64,000 bases of DNA from Rhodospirillaceae bacterium (GCA_018701215.1 JABIWH010000005.1:62001-126000); one strand, 5' to 3'; shown: positions 15,636 through 25,465, numbered from the stretch's first letter. Made by a program: numbers and translations. The notes: generated from the sequence alone by a model not told the origin.

Positions 15636-16160
15636 GTGGCCACAGAAAATCATCAGCTGGGTGAAGTGGAACGCCTGATTGCGCCCTCGGTCGAGGCCAT
15701 GGGCTTTCGCCTGGTACAATTGAGCATGTCGGGGGGCGAGCAATCGCAGCCGACCCTGCAGGTGATGGCGGAACCCTTGGACGAAAGCGATATGAATGTC
15801 GCTCATTGCACCGAATTGAGCCGCGCCATCTCGGCCATTCTGGATGTGGAAGACCCAATCCCCACCGCCTATTTACTGGAAGTCAGTTCACCCGGTGTTG
15901 ACCGGCCCCTGGTTCGACCCGAGGACTTTGACCGTTACACAGGTTTTCAGGCCCGCATCGAAGCAGACGCCCCTATCGATGGCCGCCGCCGTTTTGTCGG
16001 TCGTCTACAGGGTTTGACTGATGATTTGGTCAATATCGCCGTGACCGACAGTGATAACAGTGTAAAAGAATTCGCCATTCCCCTCGAGACCGTCGCCCGC
16101 GCCAAACTGGTGCTGACCGATGAATTGATCAGAGACACCTTGAAGAAGAGAAAAAACTAA
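15636..16160 (+). CDS. rimP: Ribosome maturation factor RimP
   Basis: Assists 30S subunit assembly. 174 aa with the two-domain RimP (DUF150) pattern: EVERLIAPSVEAMGFRLVQL at the N-terminus and the YLLEVSSPGVDRPL signature at about residues 84-97. The track of translation suggests GTG 15636 as start; TTG 15618 would add six residues lacking family similarity. The stop overlaps the nusA start as TAATG, the classical rimP-nusA coupling. Confidence 0.92.
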   Translation: MATENHQLGEVERLIAPSVEAMGFRLVQLSMSGGEQSQPTLQVMAEPLDESDMNVAHCTELSRAISAILDVEDPIPTAYLLEVSSPGVDRPLVRPEDFDRYTGFQARIEADAPIDGRRRFVGRLQGLTDDLVNIAVTDSDNSVKEFAIPLETVARAKLVLTDELIRDTLKKRKN

Positions 16161-17761
16161 TGGCCGATGCACAAACAGTCGTAGGCGCCAACCGGTTGGA
16201 GCTGTTGCAGATTGCCGATGCGGTTGCACGGGAAAAGTCAATCGACGCGGAAATCGTCGTCGTGGCGATGGAAGAGGCTATCCAAAAGGCGGCGCGGTCG
16301 AAATACGGCATGGAAAACGAAATTCGTGCCGAAATTGACCGCAAAACCGGCAATATCGGCCTCTCCCGGCTGCTGGACGTGGTCGAGGAAGTGGAAAACC
16401 CGGCCACGGAGATCCGCCTGACCGAGGCCCTGGGCCGCAACCCGGATGCCAGGGTCGGCGATTTGATCTCGGAAGCGCTGCCGCCCATCGATTTTGGCCG
16501 TATCGCCACGCAAACAGCCAAGCAGGTTATCGTACAAAAAGTACGTGAGGCCGAGCGCGAGCGGCAATACGAGGAATACAAGGACCGCATTGGCGAGGTC
16601 GTCAATGGCGTGGTCAAACGGGTCGAATACGGCAATGTGTTGGTCGATCTGGGCCGGGCCGAGGCCATCGTGCGCCGGGACGAGGCACTGCCGCGGGAAA
16701 GCCTGCGTCAGGGTGACCGCATCAGGGCCTATATTTACGACGTGCGACAGGAGCAGCGCGGGCCGCAGATTTTCCTCTCCCGCACTCATCCGCAATTCAT
16801 GGCAAAACTGTTTACCCAGGAAGTGCCGGAAATCTACGACGGTATCATCGAGATCAAGGCCGTGGCCCGCGACCCGGGCAGTCGGGCCAAGATCGCCGTG
16901 GTTTCCAACGATAGCAGTATCGATCCGGTCGGCGCCTGCGTCGGCATGCGGGGCAGCCGGGTGCAGGCGGTGGTCAATGAATTGCAGGGTGAAAAGATCG
17001 ACATCATCCAATGGATCGCCGATCCGGCGGCCTTTTTGGTCAACGGCCTGGCGCCCGCCGACGTGGTCAAGGTGGTGATGGACGAAGATGCCCAAAAGTT
17101 CGAAGTCGTGGTGCCCGACGAGATGTTGAGCCTGGCTATTGGTCGGCGCGGCCAGAACGTGCGCCTGGCCTCGCAATTGACCGGCTGGGAAATCGATATC
17201 CTGACCGAGGAAGAAGAATCCGAACGGCGCCAGGAAGAACTGCGCCAACGCAGCGAATTGTTCACCGAAGCGTTGGTCATTGACGAAATGATGGCGCAGC
17301 TGCTGGCGACCGAAGGCTTTAATTCGGTCGAGGAAGTCGCCTTCGTGGAACAGGAAGAACTGGCCACATTGGAAGGTTTTGATGAAGATCTGGCGGCGGC
17401 CCTGCAACAGCGAGCTAGTGACTATCTGGAAGCCCGCGATGCGGAGTTCGATGAAAAACGTGCCGAACTTGGCGTCACGGAGGAATTGGCCGCGCTTGAA
17501 GGCCTGACACCGGGCATGCTGGTTACCTTGGGCGAAAATGGCATCAAGGAGCTGGATGACTTCGCCGAGCTGGCGACCGACGAACTGACTGATCCGGGCG
17601 ATGGCCTATTGCGTGAATTCGGCCTTGATGAAGAGACGGCTTCGGCCATGATCATGGCGGCGCGGGCCCATTGGTTCGAGGATGAAGACCAACCCGCAGA
17701 GGCGGCCGCCGATGATGACGCGACCGAGGCGGAAGAAGCTGCGGAAGAATCTGGGGCCTGA
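16160..17761 (+). CDS. nusA: Transcription termination/antitermination protein NusA
   Basis: RNA-polymerase-binding factor for pausing, termination and antitermination. 533 aa: N-terminal polymerase-binding domain (about 1-130), S1 domain (GVVKRVEYGNVLVDLGRAEA, from about 150), KH1 with GACVGMRGSRV near 257, KH2 with LAIGRRGQNVRLASQL near 326, two acidic helix-hairpin-helix C-terminal repeats (about 380-510) and a Glu/Ala-rich tail. It heads the conserved nusA-ylxR-infB string. Confidence 0.96.
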   Translation: MADAQTVVGANRLELLQIADAVAREKSIDAEIVVVAMEEAIQKAARSKYGMENEIRAEIDRKTGNIGLSRLLDVVEEVENPATEIRLTEALGRNPDARVGDLISEALPPIDFGRIATQTAKQVIVQKVREAERERQYEEYKDRIGEVVNGVVKRVEYGNVLVDLGRAEAIVRRDEALPRESLRQGDRIRAYIYDVRQEQRGPQIFLSRTHPQFMAKLFTQEVPEIYDGIIEIKAVARDPGSRAKIAVVSNDSSIDPVGACVGMRGSRVQAVVNELQGEKIDIIQWIADPAAFLVNGLAPADVVKVVMDEDAQKFEVVVPDEMLSLAIGRRGQNVRLASQLTGWEIDILTEEEESERRQEELRQRSELFTEALVIDEMMAQLLATEGFNSVEEVAFVEQEELATLEGFDEDLAAALQQRASDYLEARDAEFDEKRAELGVTEELAALEGLTPGMLVTLGENGIKELDDFAELATDELTDPGDGLLREFGLDEETASAMIMAARAHWFEDEDQPAEAAADDDATEAEEAAEESGA

Positions 17762-17772
17762 AAGCAGCCGAA

Positions 17773-18426
17773 ATGGGCAATACAGCAACAACAGCCATGA
17801 CAGAGGACGCGGCCGAGGCGATGGCCGGCGCACCGGAACGGCGCTGTATTGCCACCGGGGTTTCTGTTTCGACGGACGCTTTGCTGCGTTTCGTGGTTGG
17901 GCCGGATGGCGGCATATGCGCCGATCTTGGCCGCGAATTGCCGGGCCGGGGCATCTGGGTCGGCGGACGCCGGGAATTGCTCGACCGGGCAGTGAAAAAG
18001 CGTCTTTTCGCCCGCGCCGCCAAACGTGCGGTCGTGGTCGCGGATGACCTGCCCGATCGGGTCGAGGCGCTTATGGCACAGCGGGCCTTGGCCCTTCTGG
18101 GCCTGGCGAAACGGGCCGGCCAGTTGACCCTGGGCTATGAAAAGGTGCGGGCTCTGCTGGCCACGGACGAGACCGTAATTGCCATTTCGGCCCATGATGC
18201 CTCCCTCAAAGGCCGGGAAAAATTGTTGGGTGGCGGCACCGTTTCTTTTGCCGAAGCCGTGCCCGGTAGTATCTTTGATGGGCGTGTTGTGGTCGACCTA
18301 TTTGGCATTGAAGAATTGAGTTTGGCATTGGGCCGCGAAAATGTGGTACATGCTGCGTTGCGGGTTGGTGGTTTAGCGGACCGTTTCATGGCTGAGTGCC
18401 GCCAACTGAAGGATTACCGCGGCTGA
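17773..18426 (+). CDS. YlxR-type RNA-binding protein fused to an L7Ae-like domain
   Basis: 217 aa combining an N-terminal DUF448/YlxR domain (about residues 22-95, RRCIATG at its start and GRGIWVGGRRELLDRAVKKRLF) with an L7Ae-like domain (about 100-200, LALLGLAKRAGQLTLGYEKVRALLA). Both are RNA-binding folds; the protein sits between nusA and infB throughout alphaproteobacteria. The exact function is not settled, though a transcription-linked or ribosome-linked RNA role is likely. Another possible start is the Met nine residues in (MTEDAAEAMAG). Confidence 0.88.
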   Translation: MGNTATTAMTEDAAEAMAGAPERRCIATGVSVSTDALLRFVVGPDGGICADLGRELPGRGIWVGGRRELLDRAVKKRLFARAAKRAVVVADDLPDRVEALMAQRALALLGLAKRAGQLTLGYEKVRALLATDETVIAISAHDASLKGREKLLGGGTVSFAEAVPGSIFDGRVVVDLFGIEELSLALGRENVVHAALRVGGLADRFMAECRQLKDYRG

Positions 18427-18526
18427 ACGTTCGGCTGGCATAGGGCCAGCCGGGGCGATTTGACGTGCGGGTATGGTGTTTTCGACGGCCTTTTGTGGCC
18501 GCCGTTGATGGCCATTTGATAGAGAG

Positions 18527-21232
18527 ATGGGACAAGACGACGTGAGTGATACGGGTAAGAAGAAAACCCTGAGCCTTGGGGGTGGAGAGCCTCTTAGCCT
18601 TCGCAAACCGGGCGAGGGCGGCGCGACCCCATCACGTGGGGGCATGGGTGGTGGACGCAAGACCGTCAAGGTCGAGGTGCGGCGCCGGCGCGCGCCCGCG
18701 CGCGGCAGCCAAACCGGCGCGGCCAGTGCGCCCAGCGCACCTAGCGCGCCCAGTGTGGCTGAAACCGCCGTTGCGGCCAGTCCGGCGCCAGCAGCCGAGG
18801 CGACACCGGCGGTCGAGCCGGCCGCTGTAGCCGCACCAGCGCAAAGCGCCCCCACGGCAGAAACGCCGGCGCCTAAAACCGGCGGGCCGGCCAAGGCCGG
18901 TGCCAGTACCAGTCGTACCCGGCATGTGTTGAAGACCCTGTCGACGGAGGAAAAATCCGCCCGGGCCCGAGCCTTGGAAAACGCCCAGGCTGCAGATCAG
19001 GCGGCCCGCGCCAGGGCCGAGGAGAATGCCCGCCGTCAGGCCGAGGGAACAGCCAGATTGGCGCGTGAGCGGGAGGCCGCCGAAGGCCGGCGCCTTGGCG
19101 AGGAAGCCCGGAAAAAAACCGAGGAAGATGCCCGCCGCAAGGCCGAGGGGGAAGCCGCCCGCAAGCTGCAGGAAAAAGAGAACAAGGCGAATGCCGAAGC
19201 CGATGCCAGCGGCGCCGCCACCACCGCGCCCCGGCGTGGGCAGCAGGGGGAAGACGGCAAAGAAGGCTCGTCCCGGCGGCCCGAGCGCCGGCCCGTGGAA
19301 CGGCCCAAACAAACGCCCCGCGCCCGCACCGAACCGAGGCGCCGGTCGGGCCGCATTACGGTCACTGAGGCCTTGGCCGACCGCGAGGAAAGGGTCCGCA
19401 GCCTGGCTTCCATCCGGCGGGAGCGGGAGCGGCGGAAACAACTGGCCGCCGATAGCGGCGAGAGCCAGGGTAAAATCCTGCGCGAGGTCGTGGTACCCGA
19501 AACTATTACAGTACAGGAACTGGCCAACCGCATGGCCGAACGGGGCGTCGATGTAGTGCGTTCGTTGATGGGCCTTGGCGTCATGGCGACGGTCAACCAG
19601 GCCATTGATGCGGACACCGCCGAACTGGTGGTGGCCGAATTCGGACACAAATTGCGCCGGGTTTCCGAGGCGGACGTGGAAATCGGCCTCAAGGGCGATA
19701 CGGATGACGAAGGTGATTTGGTTATCCGCCCCCCCGTGGTTACCGTCATGGGCCATGTGGACCACGGCAAAACCTCGTTGCTGGACGCGATCCGGGCCTC
19801 TGACGTGGCCGCCGGCGAAGCAGGCGGCATCACCCAGCATATTGGCGCCTACCAGGTGACAACGCCGTCCGGATCCAAGATTACCTTCATCGATACGCCG
19901 GGCCATGCGGCCTTTACCGCCATGCGCGCCCGTGGCGCCGATGTCACGGATCTGGTCATTTTGGTGGTGGCCGCCGATGACGGCGTCATGCCCCAGACGA
20001 TCGAGGCGATCAACCATGCCAAGGCAGCGAATGTACCGCTGATCGTGGCCGTCAATAAAATGGATTTGCCCAACGCCAATCCCAACAAAGTCAAACAGGA
20101 ACTGCTGCAATACGAGGTGATCCCGGAGGAAATGGGCGGCGATGTCCAGATCGTCGAGGTTTCCGCGATGAAAAAGCAGAATCTGGACGGCTTGGAGGAA
20201 ATAATCCAGCTACGGGCCGAATTCCTTGAATTGCAGGCCAATCCAAACCGCGATGCCGAAGGCGTGGTGGTCGAGGCGCAACTGGACCGCGGCCGTGGTG
20301 CCGTGGCGACCGTGCTGGTTCAGCGCGGTACGCTTAGGGTCGGTGATATTTTCGTGGCCGGTTCTCAATGGGGCCGGGTCCGCGCCATGCTGGATAGCCA
20401 TGGCAATAATGTCGAAGAAGCCGGTCCATCCATGCCGGTTGAGGTCTTGGGCCTGAATGGCGCGCCCGGTGCGGGCGAGGAATTCAATGTCGTTGAGAAC
20501 GAGAGCCGGGCCCGCGAAGTTGCCGAATACCGCCAACGGATGGAGCGAGAACGCCGCGCCGTTGCCGGTGCGCGCGGCTCTTTGGAGCAAATGTTCTCCA
20601 ACCTCCAGGACAGCGAGAAGAAGGAATTCCCGCTGCTGTTCAAAGCCGATGTGCGCGGCTCCCTCGAAGCCATCACTTCGGCGGTGGAAAATCTGGGCAA
20701 CGACGAAGTCGCGGCCAGGGTGCTACACGGCGGCGTCGGCGGCATCACGGAATCGGATATCGATCTGGCCCGGGCTTCGAACGCCGTGGTCATCGGCTTT
20801 AACGTGCGGGCCAATCCTCAAGCGCAGGAAATGGCGCGGCAGGAAAATGTCGAAATTCGTTATTATTCGATTATTTACGAGCTGGTTGATGACCTGCGCA
20901 AGGCCATGAGCGGCCTGCTGGCGCCGGAGATCCGCGAGACCATTATTGGCGGCGCCCTGGTTCAGGAAGTCTTCAATGTCTCCAAGATCGGCAAGATCGC
21001 CGGTTGCAGAGTCAGCACCGGCCTAGCCCGGCGTCAGGCAAGGATACGCCTGTTGCGCGACGACGTGGTCATCCACACCGGCAGCTTGAAGTCCCTGAAG
21101 CGTTTTAAGGATGATGCCAACGAGGTGCGCGAGGGCAACGAATGCGGCGTCGCGTTGGAGAATTATCAGGATATCCAGGCCGGCGACCAGATTGAATTCT
21201 TCGAGGTCGAGGAAGTCGAACGGTCGCTTTAA
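18527..21232 (+). CDS. infB: Translation initiation factor IF-2
   Basis: GTPase that brings initiator tRNA to the 30S subunit. 901 aa: a long Ala/Arg/Glu-rich N-terminal region (about 1-320, with coiled-coil EEARKKTEEDARRKAEGEAA-like stretches), IF2_N, the G domain (VMGHVDHGKTSLLD near 407, DTPGHAAF, NKMD), then domains II-IV. ATG 18527 follows a weak GAGAG site; GTG 18542 would give a shorter, family-like N-terminus, so the first five residues are uncertain. Confidence 0.95.
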   Translation: MGQDDVSDTGKKKTLSLGGGEPLSLRKPGEGGATPSRGGMGGGRKTVKVEVRRRRAPARGSQTGAASAPSAPSAPSVAETAVAASPAPAAEATPAVEPAAVAAPAQSAPTAETPAPKTGGPAKAGASTSRTRHVLKTLSTEEKSARARALENAQAADQAARARAEENARRQAEGTARLAREREAAEGRRLGEEARKKTEEDARRKAEGEAARKLQEKENKANAEADASGAATTAPRRGQQGEDGKEGSSRRPERRPVERPKQTPRARTEPRRRSGRITVTEALADREERVRSLASIRRERERRKQLAADSGESQGKILREVVVPETITVQELANRMAERGVDVVRSLMGLGVMATVNQAIDADTAELVVAEFGHKLRRVSEADVEIGLKGDTDDEGDLVIRPPVVTVMGHVDHGKTSLLDAIRASDVAAGEAGGITQHIGAYQVTTPSGSKITFIDTPGHAAFTAMRARGADVTDLVILVVAADDGVMPQTIEAINHAKAANVPLIVAVNKMDLPNANPNKVKQELLQYEVIPEEMGGDVQIVEVSAMKKQNLDGLEEIIQLRAEFLELQANPNRDAEGVVVEAQLDRGRGAVATVLVQRGTLRVGDIFVAGSQWGRVRAMLDSHGNNVEEAGPSMPVEVLGLNGAPGAGEEFNVVENESRAREVAEYRQRMERERRAVAGARGSLEQMFSNLQDSEKKEFPLLFKADVRGSLEAITSAVENLGNDEVAARVLHGGVGGITESDIDLARASNAVVIGFNVRANPQAQEMARQENVEIRYYSIIYELVDDLRKAMSGLLAPEIRETIIGGALVQEVFNVSKIGKIAGCRVSTGLARRQARIRLLRDDVVIHTGSLKSLKRFKDDANEVREGNECGVALENYQDIQAGDQIEFFEVEEVERSL

Positions 21233-21234
21233 CG

Positions 21235-21305
21235 AGAGCAATTTTCAATTGCCTAAGGTCGCCATCGCGACTTAAGTAATTGGTTCGATTGCTCTATTCT
21301 TAAGA
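21235..21305. repeat. Structured palindromic repeat, copy A (AGAGCAAT family)
   Basis: AGAGCAAT (21235-21242) pairs with ATTGCTCT (21288-21295). Inside lies an imperfect stem of CAATTG...TCGC (21246-21262) with GCGACTTAAGTAATTG (21267-21282). Its right end (21288-21305) is an 18-nt inverted match to 2969-2986 after rimI. It begins two bases after the infB stop, so it could form a 3' hairpin of the infB message. Confidence 0.6.
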
Positions 21306-21389
21306 GTCGGGGCGCATTTTCTTTCAATGCACTCTGGGCATCAGCCGCACGGAATTTTATCGTGGTTGATGTTGGTATAAGGCAAGAAA

Positions 21390-21878
21390 ATGGCGAAGCA
21401 TCGCGATTCCGGGCATAAGGATTCCCGGCAAATGGCGCGTGGGGCGCATGGTCCGTCGCAGCGCCAACTGCGCGCCGGCGAATTGGTCCGCCATGCGTTG
21501 GCTGAAGTTATCACCCGTGAAGAAATCCGCCACGAAGATCTGGCGGCGGTCGCCATTACCGTGACGGAAGTCGCCCTAAGCCCTGATCTACGTCAGGCGA
21601 CCTGTTACATCATGCCCCTAGGCGGCAAGGACACCGACAAGATATTGAAGGCACTGCACAGTGTCAGCCCATGGCTGGGCGGCCAGGTGGCCAAGCGGGT
21701 CAGCCTGAAATTCGCGCCGCGCCTACATTTTCGGATCGATGGCAGTTTCGACAATGCCTCGCACATCGATGGCCTGTTGCGGCGTGAAGATGTGGCCCCA
21801 GATCTTGAAGGGGATCTAAATGAGGCTCTTAGTGTAGACGAGCCCGAGACCGGGGAAGACGGCGGCGATGGGGCGTAA
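21390..21878 (+). CDS. rbfA: Ribosome-binding factor A
   Basis: Small KH-like factor for late 30S maturation near 16S helix 1. 162 aa: a basic N-terminal extension (KHRDSGHKDSRQMARGAHG), then RAGELVRHALAEVI and the LAAVAITVTEVALSPDLRQA block, ending in an acidic tail. The gene overlaps truB by 11 bp. A roughly 155-bp gap with the copy A repeat separates it from infB. Confidence 0.93.
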   Translation: MAKHRDSGHKDSRQMARGAHGPSQRQLRAGELVRHALAEVITREEIRHEDLAAVAITVTEVALSPDLRQATCYIMPLGGKDTDKILKALHSVSPWLGGQVAKRVSLKFAPRLHFRIDGSFDNASHIDGLLRREDVAPDLEGDLNEALSVDEPETGEDGGDGA

Positions 21879-22764
21879 GCGGCGCGGCCGGCCGGTGCAC
21901 GGCTGGTTTATCCTCGATAAACCCCTCGGCATGACCTCGACCAAGGCGGTTGGCAAGGTGCGGCGCGCCTTCGATGCCGCCAAGGCCGGTCATGCGGGCA
22001 CCCTGGATCCCTTGGCCAGCGGCATTTTGCCCATTGCCATGGGTGAGGCGACGAAGGTCGTGGCCATGGCGATGGACGGCGCCAAGGCCTATCGCTTTAC
22101 CATCCGTTGGGGCGAGGAGCGCGATACCGACGATGCCGAGGGCGCGGTGATTGCGGAAAGCGGCGAGCGTCCAACAGCGGCGGAAATCGAAGCCGCGCTG
22201 CCGCAATTCACCGGCGAGATCGAACAGGTGCCGCCGGCCTATTCCGCCATCAAGGTAAATGGGGCGCGGGCCTATGATCTGGCCCGCGGCGGCGAAACCC
22301 CGGAATTGGCCGCCCGTTTGATCCGGATTGATGAACTACATCTTCTTGAATGTCCCGACGCCGATCATGCGGTGCTGGAAATGATCTGCGGCAAGGGCGC
22401 GTATGTGCGCGGCGTGGCCCGTGACCTGGGCCGCGTTCTGGGTTGCCGTGGCCATGTCAGTGAACTGCGCCGAACCAGGGTTGGAGACTTCGACGAAAAC
22501 ATGGCGATTTCGCTGGATAAACTCGAGGACATGGGGCATAAGGAGGCGCTCGACGACCTGCTTTTGCCGGTCGAGGCTGCGCTGGCCGACATCCCGGCGC
22601 TGCCTGTAACCGGTCCGGAGGCTGACCGTCTACGTTTTGGACAGGCCATCCGGGTTCCGCATAGCGTCGAGGGAACCGTATACGCGACGACAGACGGCAG
22701 GCCGGTAGCACTGGCCGAAATTCATGCCGGTGAAGTCCGTCCGGTTCGTGTTTTTAATCTGTAA
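21868..22764 (+). CDS. truB: tRNA pseudouridine(55) synthase TruB
   Basis: Isomerises U55 of tRNA to pseudouridine. 298 aa with the catalytic motif GHAGTLDPLASG (D47), the RFTIRWGEERDTDDAEG block, the PPAYSAIKVNG motif, and a C-terminal PUA-like domain from about 230. It overlaps rbfA by 11 bp and is followed after 27 bp by rpsO, a conserved order. Confidence 0.95.
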   Translation: MGRKRRGRPVHGWFILDKPLGMTSTKAVGKVRRAFDAAKAGHAGTLDPLASGILPIAMGEATKVVAMAMDGAKAYRFTIRWGEERDTDDAEGAVIAESGERPTAAEIEAALPQFTGEIEQVPPAYSAIKVNGARAYDLARGGETPELAARLIRIDELHLLECPDADHAVLEMICGKGAYVRGVARDLGRVLGCRGHVSELRRTRVGDFDENMAISLDKLEDMGHKEALDDLLLPVEAALADIPALPVTGPEADRLRFGQAIRVPHSVEGTVYATTDGRPVALAEIHAGEVRPVRVFNL

Positions 22765-22791
22765 GACTTTATATACGAATAGGAGATTTCG

Positions 22792-23061
22792 ATGTCGATT
22801 ACGGCCGAACGCAAGACCGAATTGATTGGCGAATTTAAACAATCCGACAGCGACACCGGTTCGCCAGAAGTGCAAGTGGCAATTCTGACCTCCCGGATCG
22901 TGACCTTGACCGATCATTTCAAGGAACACAAAAAGGATAACCACTCCCGACGTGGCTTGCTGAAAATGGTCAGCCGGCGCCGCCGCTTGTTGGATTATCT
23001 GAAACGCAAGGATCAGACGCGTTACGAAGCTCTGATCAAACGGCTGGGCCTGCGCCGTTAA
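22792..23061 (+). CDS. rpsO: 30S ribosomal protein S15
   Basis: 89-aa primary rRNA-binding protein with the full S15 pattern (GSPEVQVAILTSRI, HKKDNHSRRGLLKMVSRRRRLLDYL, YEALIKRLGLR). A good ribosome site (AGGAG) precedes ATG 22792. It lies upstream of pnp as in most bacteria; S15 often represses its own translation through the message. Confidence 0.97.
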   Translation: MSITAERKTELIGEFKQSDSDTGSPEVQVAILTSRIVTLTDHFKEHKKDNHSRRGLLKMVSRRRRLLDYLKRKDQTRYEALIKRLGLRR

Positions 23062-23100
23062 TATTGTCAGCAGGCATACCAAGTCTGATCAAAATTGATC

Positions 23101-23127
23101 CCTGTGCTGTCCTTCGGGCGACGCAGG
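23101..23127 (+). promoter_or_regulatory. Hairpin in the rpsO-pnp leader
   Basis: CCTG...CAGG closes a stem-loop at 23101-23127 with the stable core GTCC-TTCG-GGCG. A second perfect stem, CCGGCG-ATGG-CGCCGG, lies at 23221-23236 just before the pnp ribosome site. In other bacteria such pnp leader stems are RNase III targets for autoregulation; function here is inferred from position. No T-tract marks an rpsO terminator. Confidence 0.4.
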
Positions 23128-23254
23128 CCTCGGTGCTATGTCTACCGGGAAACAACGACGGTCATGACTCATTCGGGGTTATGGCAAATTGAATTGAACG
23201 TAAGCGAAGCCATGTTTTGACCGGCGATGGCGCCGGATATTTTGGTAAGGAAAC

Positions 23255-25399
23255 ATGGCTGCTGAGAAAGAGAGAACGAAGATGTTTGATATTCATCGCA
23301 AGGAAATAATGTGGGGCGGGCGCAAGCTGGTTCTGGAAACCGGGCATATCGCGCGCCAATCCGATGGCGCCGTGATGGTGACCTATGACGAAACCACGGT
23401 GCTGTGCACCGCCGTTGCCGCGCGCGAACCGCGCCAGGGCATTGATTTCTTCCCACTGACCGTGAACTACGTGGAGAAAACCTACGCCGCCGGCAAGATA
23501 CCGGGCGGCTTTTTCAAGCGCGAGGGGCGCCCTTCGGAAAAGGAAACCCTGACCTCGCGGCTGATTGACCGGCCGATCCGGCCGCTGTTCGTGGATGGTT
23601 TCCGCAACGAGACCCAGATTATCTGCACAACCATGAGCCATGATCTGGAAAATGATCCCGACATTGCCGCCCTGGTGGGCACCTCCGCCGCCCTGACCAT
23701 TTCAGGCATCCCCTTCATGGGCCCCATTGGCGCGGCACGCGTTGGTTACATCAATGGTGAATACGTCCTGAACCCACGCATCGACGAGCTGGAAGAGAGC
23801 GACCTGGACATGGTCGTGGCCGGCACCGCGGATGCCGTGATGATGGTGGAATCGGAAGCCAACCAGCTCTCCGAGGATATCATGCTGGGCGCCGTGATGT
23901 TCGCTCACAGCGAGATGCAGCCGGTGATCCAGGCGATTGTCGAGCTGGCCGAAGTGGCCGCGAAAGAGCCCTGGGACCTGGCCCCGCCGGAAGATCATTC
24001 CGCGATCCAGGGCAAGGTGGCCGACGCAATCGAGGCTGATTTGCGCACGGCCTATGCCGAGCCCGTGAAACAGACCCGCACCAACATGCTTTCAACGGCC
24101 AAGGGCAAGGCTTACGAGGCATTGTCCGATGATCCGGACGCCGGCGCCATTGGCGATGCCGTCAAGAAGCTGGAAAAGAACATTGTTCGTGGCCAGATCC
24201 TGGACTCGGGCCAACGCATTGACGGCCGCACTACCTCGACCGTACGGCAGATCGAAAGCCAGGTTGGCGTGCTGCCCCGTACTCACGGCGCGGCCCTGTT
24301 TACCCGCGGCGAGACCCAGGCTTTGGTAGTAACCACCCTGGGTACCGGCGATGACGAGCAGATCATGGATGCCCTGGCTGGTTCATACCGCCAGCATTTC
24401 CTGCTGCATTACAACTTCCCGCCATATTCCGTGGGCGAGGCCGGCCGTTTCGGCTTCACCTCCCGGCGCGAGATCGGGCATGGCAAGCTGGCCTGGCGGG
24501 CGATGAATGCGGTGATGCCGAGCAAGGATGAGTTCCCTTACACCATCCGCATCGTTTCCGAGATCACGGAATCCAATGGTTCCTCCTCCATGGCCTCCGT
24601 TTGCGGCTCCTCCCTGTCTCTGATGGACGCGGGTGTGCCGTTGAAGGCCGCCGTGGCGGGTATCGCCATGGGCTTGATCCTGGAAGGCGACAAGTACGCC
24701 ATCCTGTCCGATATTCTGGGTGATGAGGATCACCTGGGCGATATGGACTTCAAGGTCGCGGGCACGGAGAACGGTGTCACCTCGTTGCAGATGGACATCA
24801 AGGTCGCGGGCATTACCGAGGTGATCATGCGTGACGCCCTGGCCCAGGCCAACGAAGGCCGCAACCACATCCTTGGCGAGATGAGCAAGGTCATTGGCGA
24901 ACATCGCGGCGAATTACGCGATACCGCGCCGAAGGTTCACCTCTTGAAGGTGCCGGTCGACAAGATCCGGGAAATCATTGGTACGGGCGGCAAGATCATC
25001 CGTCAGATCACCGAGGAAACCGGCGCCAAGATCGATATTTCCGATGATGGTTCCGTCAAGGTATCCTCACCGGATCAAGCCAGCATCGATGCCGCCACCA
25101 CCTGGATCACCGGCATCATCGCCGAGCCAGAGATCGGCGAGATCTACAAAGGCAAGGTGGTCAAGGTTGTTGATTTCGGCGCCTTCGTGAACTTCATCGG
25201 CAACCGGGACGGCCTCTGCCATATCTCGGAACTGGCCGACCACCGGGTCAAGACGGTGAACGACATTTGCAACGAAGGTGATGAAGTCTTCGTCAAATGC
25301 CTGGCCATCGATGATCGGGGCAAGGTTCGCCTGTCCATGAAAATGGTCGATCAGGAAACCGGTAAGGAAATGGTTGCCGAAGAAGCCACCGCGGACTAA
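23255..25399 (+). CDS. pnp: Polyribonucleotide nucleotidyltransferase (PNPase)
   Basis: Phosphorolytic 3'-5' exoribonuclease. Two RNase PH domains (about residues 10-230 and 310-540), then a KH domain (GTGGKIIRQITEETGAKIDI) and an S1 domain (GEIYKGKVVKVVDFGAFVNF). The start is either ATG 23255 (714 aa, TAAGGA site) or ATG 23282 (705 aa, the usual MFDIHRKE N-terminus); the first has the better ribosome site. It ends 28 bp before a strong terminator. Confidence 0.96.
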   Translation: MAAEKERTKMFDIHRKEIMWGGRKLVLETGHIARQSDGAVMVTYDETTVLCTAVAAREPRQGIDFFPLTVNYVEKTYAAGKIPGGFFKREGRPSEKETLTSRLIDRPIRPLFVDGFRNETQIICTTMSHDLENDPDIAALVGTSAALTISGIPFMGPIGAARVGYINGEYVLNPRIDELEESDLDMVVAGTADAVMMVESEANQLSEDIMLGAVMFAHSEMQPVIQAIVELAEVAAKEPWDLAPPEDHSAIQGKVADAIEADLRTAYAEPVKQTRTNMLSTAKGKAYEALSDDPDAGAIGDAVKKLEKNIVRGQILDSGQRIDGRTTSTVRQIESQVGVLPRTHGAALFTRGETQALVVTTLGTGDDEQIMDALAGSYRQHFLLHYNFPPYSVGEAGRFGFTSRREIGHGKLAWRAMNAVMPSKDEFPYTIRIVSEITESNGSSSMASVCGSSLSLMDAGVPLKAAVAGIAMGLILEGDKYAILSDILGDEDHLGDMDFKVAGTENGVTSLQMDIKVAGITEVIMRDALAQANEGRNHILGEMSKVIGEHRGELRDTAPKVHLLKVPVDKIREIIGTGGKIIRQITEETGAKIDISDDGSVKVSSPDQASIDAATTWITGIIAEPEIGEIYKGKVVKVVDFGAFVNFIGNRDGLCHISELADHRVKTVNDICNEGDEVFVKCLAIDDRGKVRLSMKMVDQETGKEMVAEEATAD

Positions 25400-25427
25400 C
25401 CGAACGGACCTTATGGTCAAAAATTTA

Positions 25428-25465
25428 GGCCCCGCTCTCCGAACTGGAGGCGGGGCCTTTATTTT
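25428..25465. terminator. Bidirectional Rho-independent terminator
   Basis: GGCCCCGC-TCTCC, loop GAACT, GGAG-GCGGGGCC forms a 12-bp GC-rich stem followed by TTTATTTT on the plus strand. On the minus strand it is followed by CCTAAATTTTT. It can therefore end both pnp and the convergent CoA-transferase gene. Confidence 0.92.

Noticed and set aside
16238..20110. Long minus-strand frames of 389 and 492 aa opposite nusA and infB
   Set aside because: Antisense shadows of well-supported genes; no ribosome site or recognisable domain.
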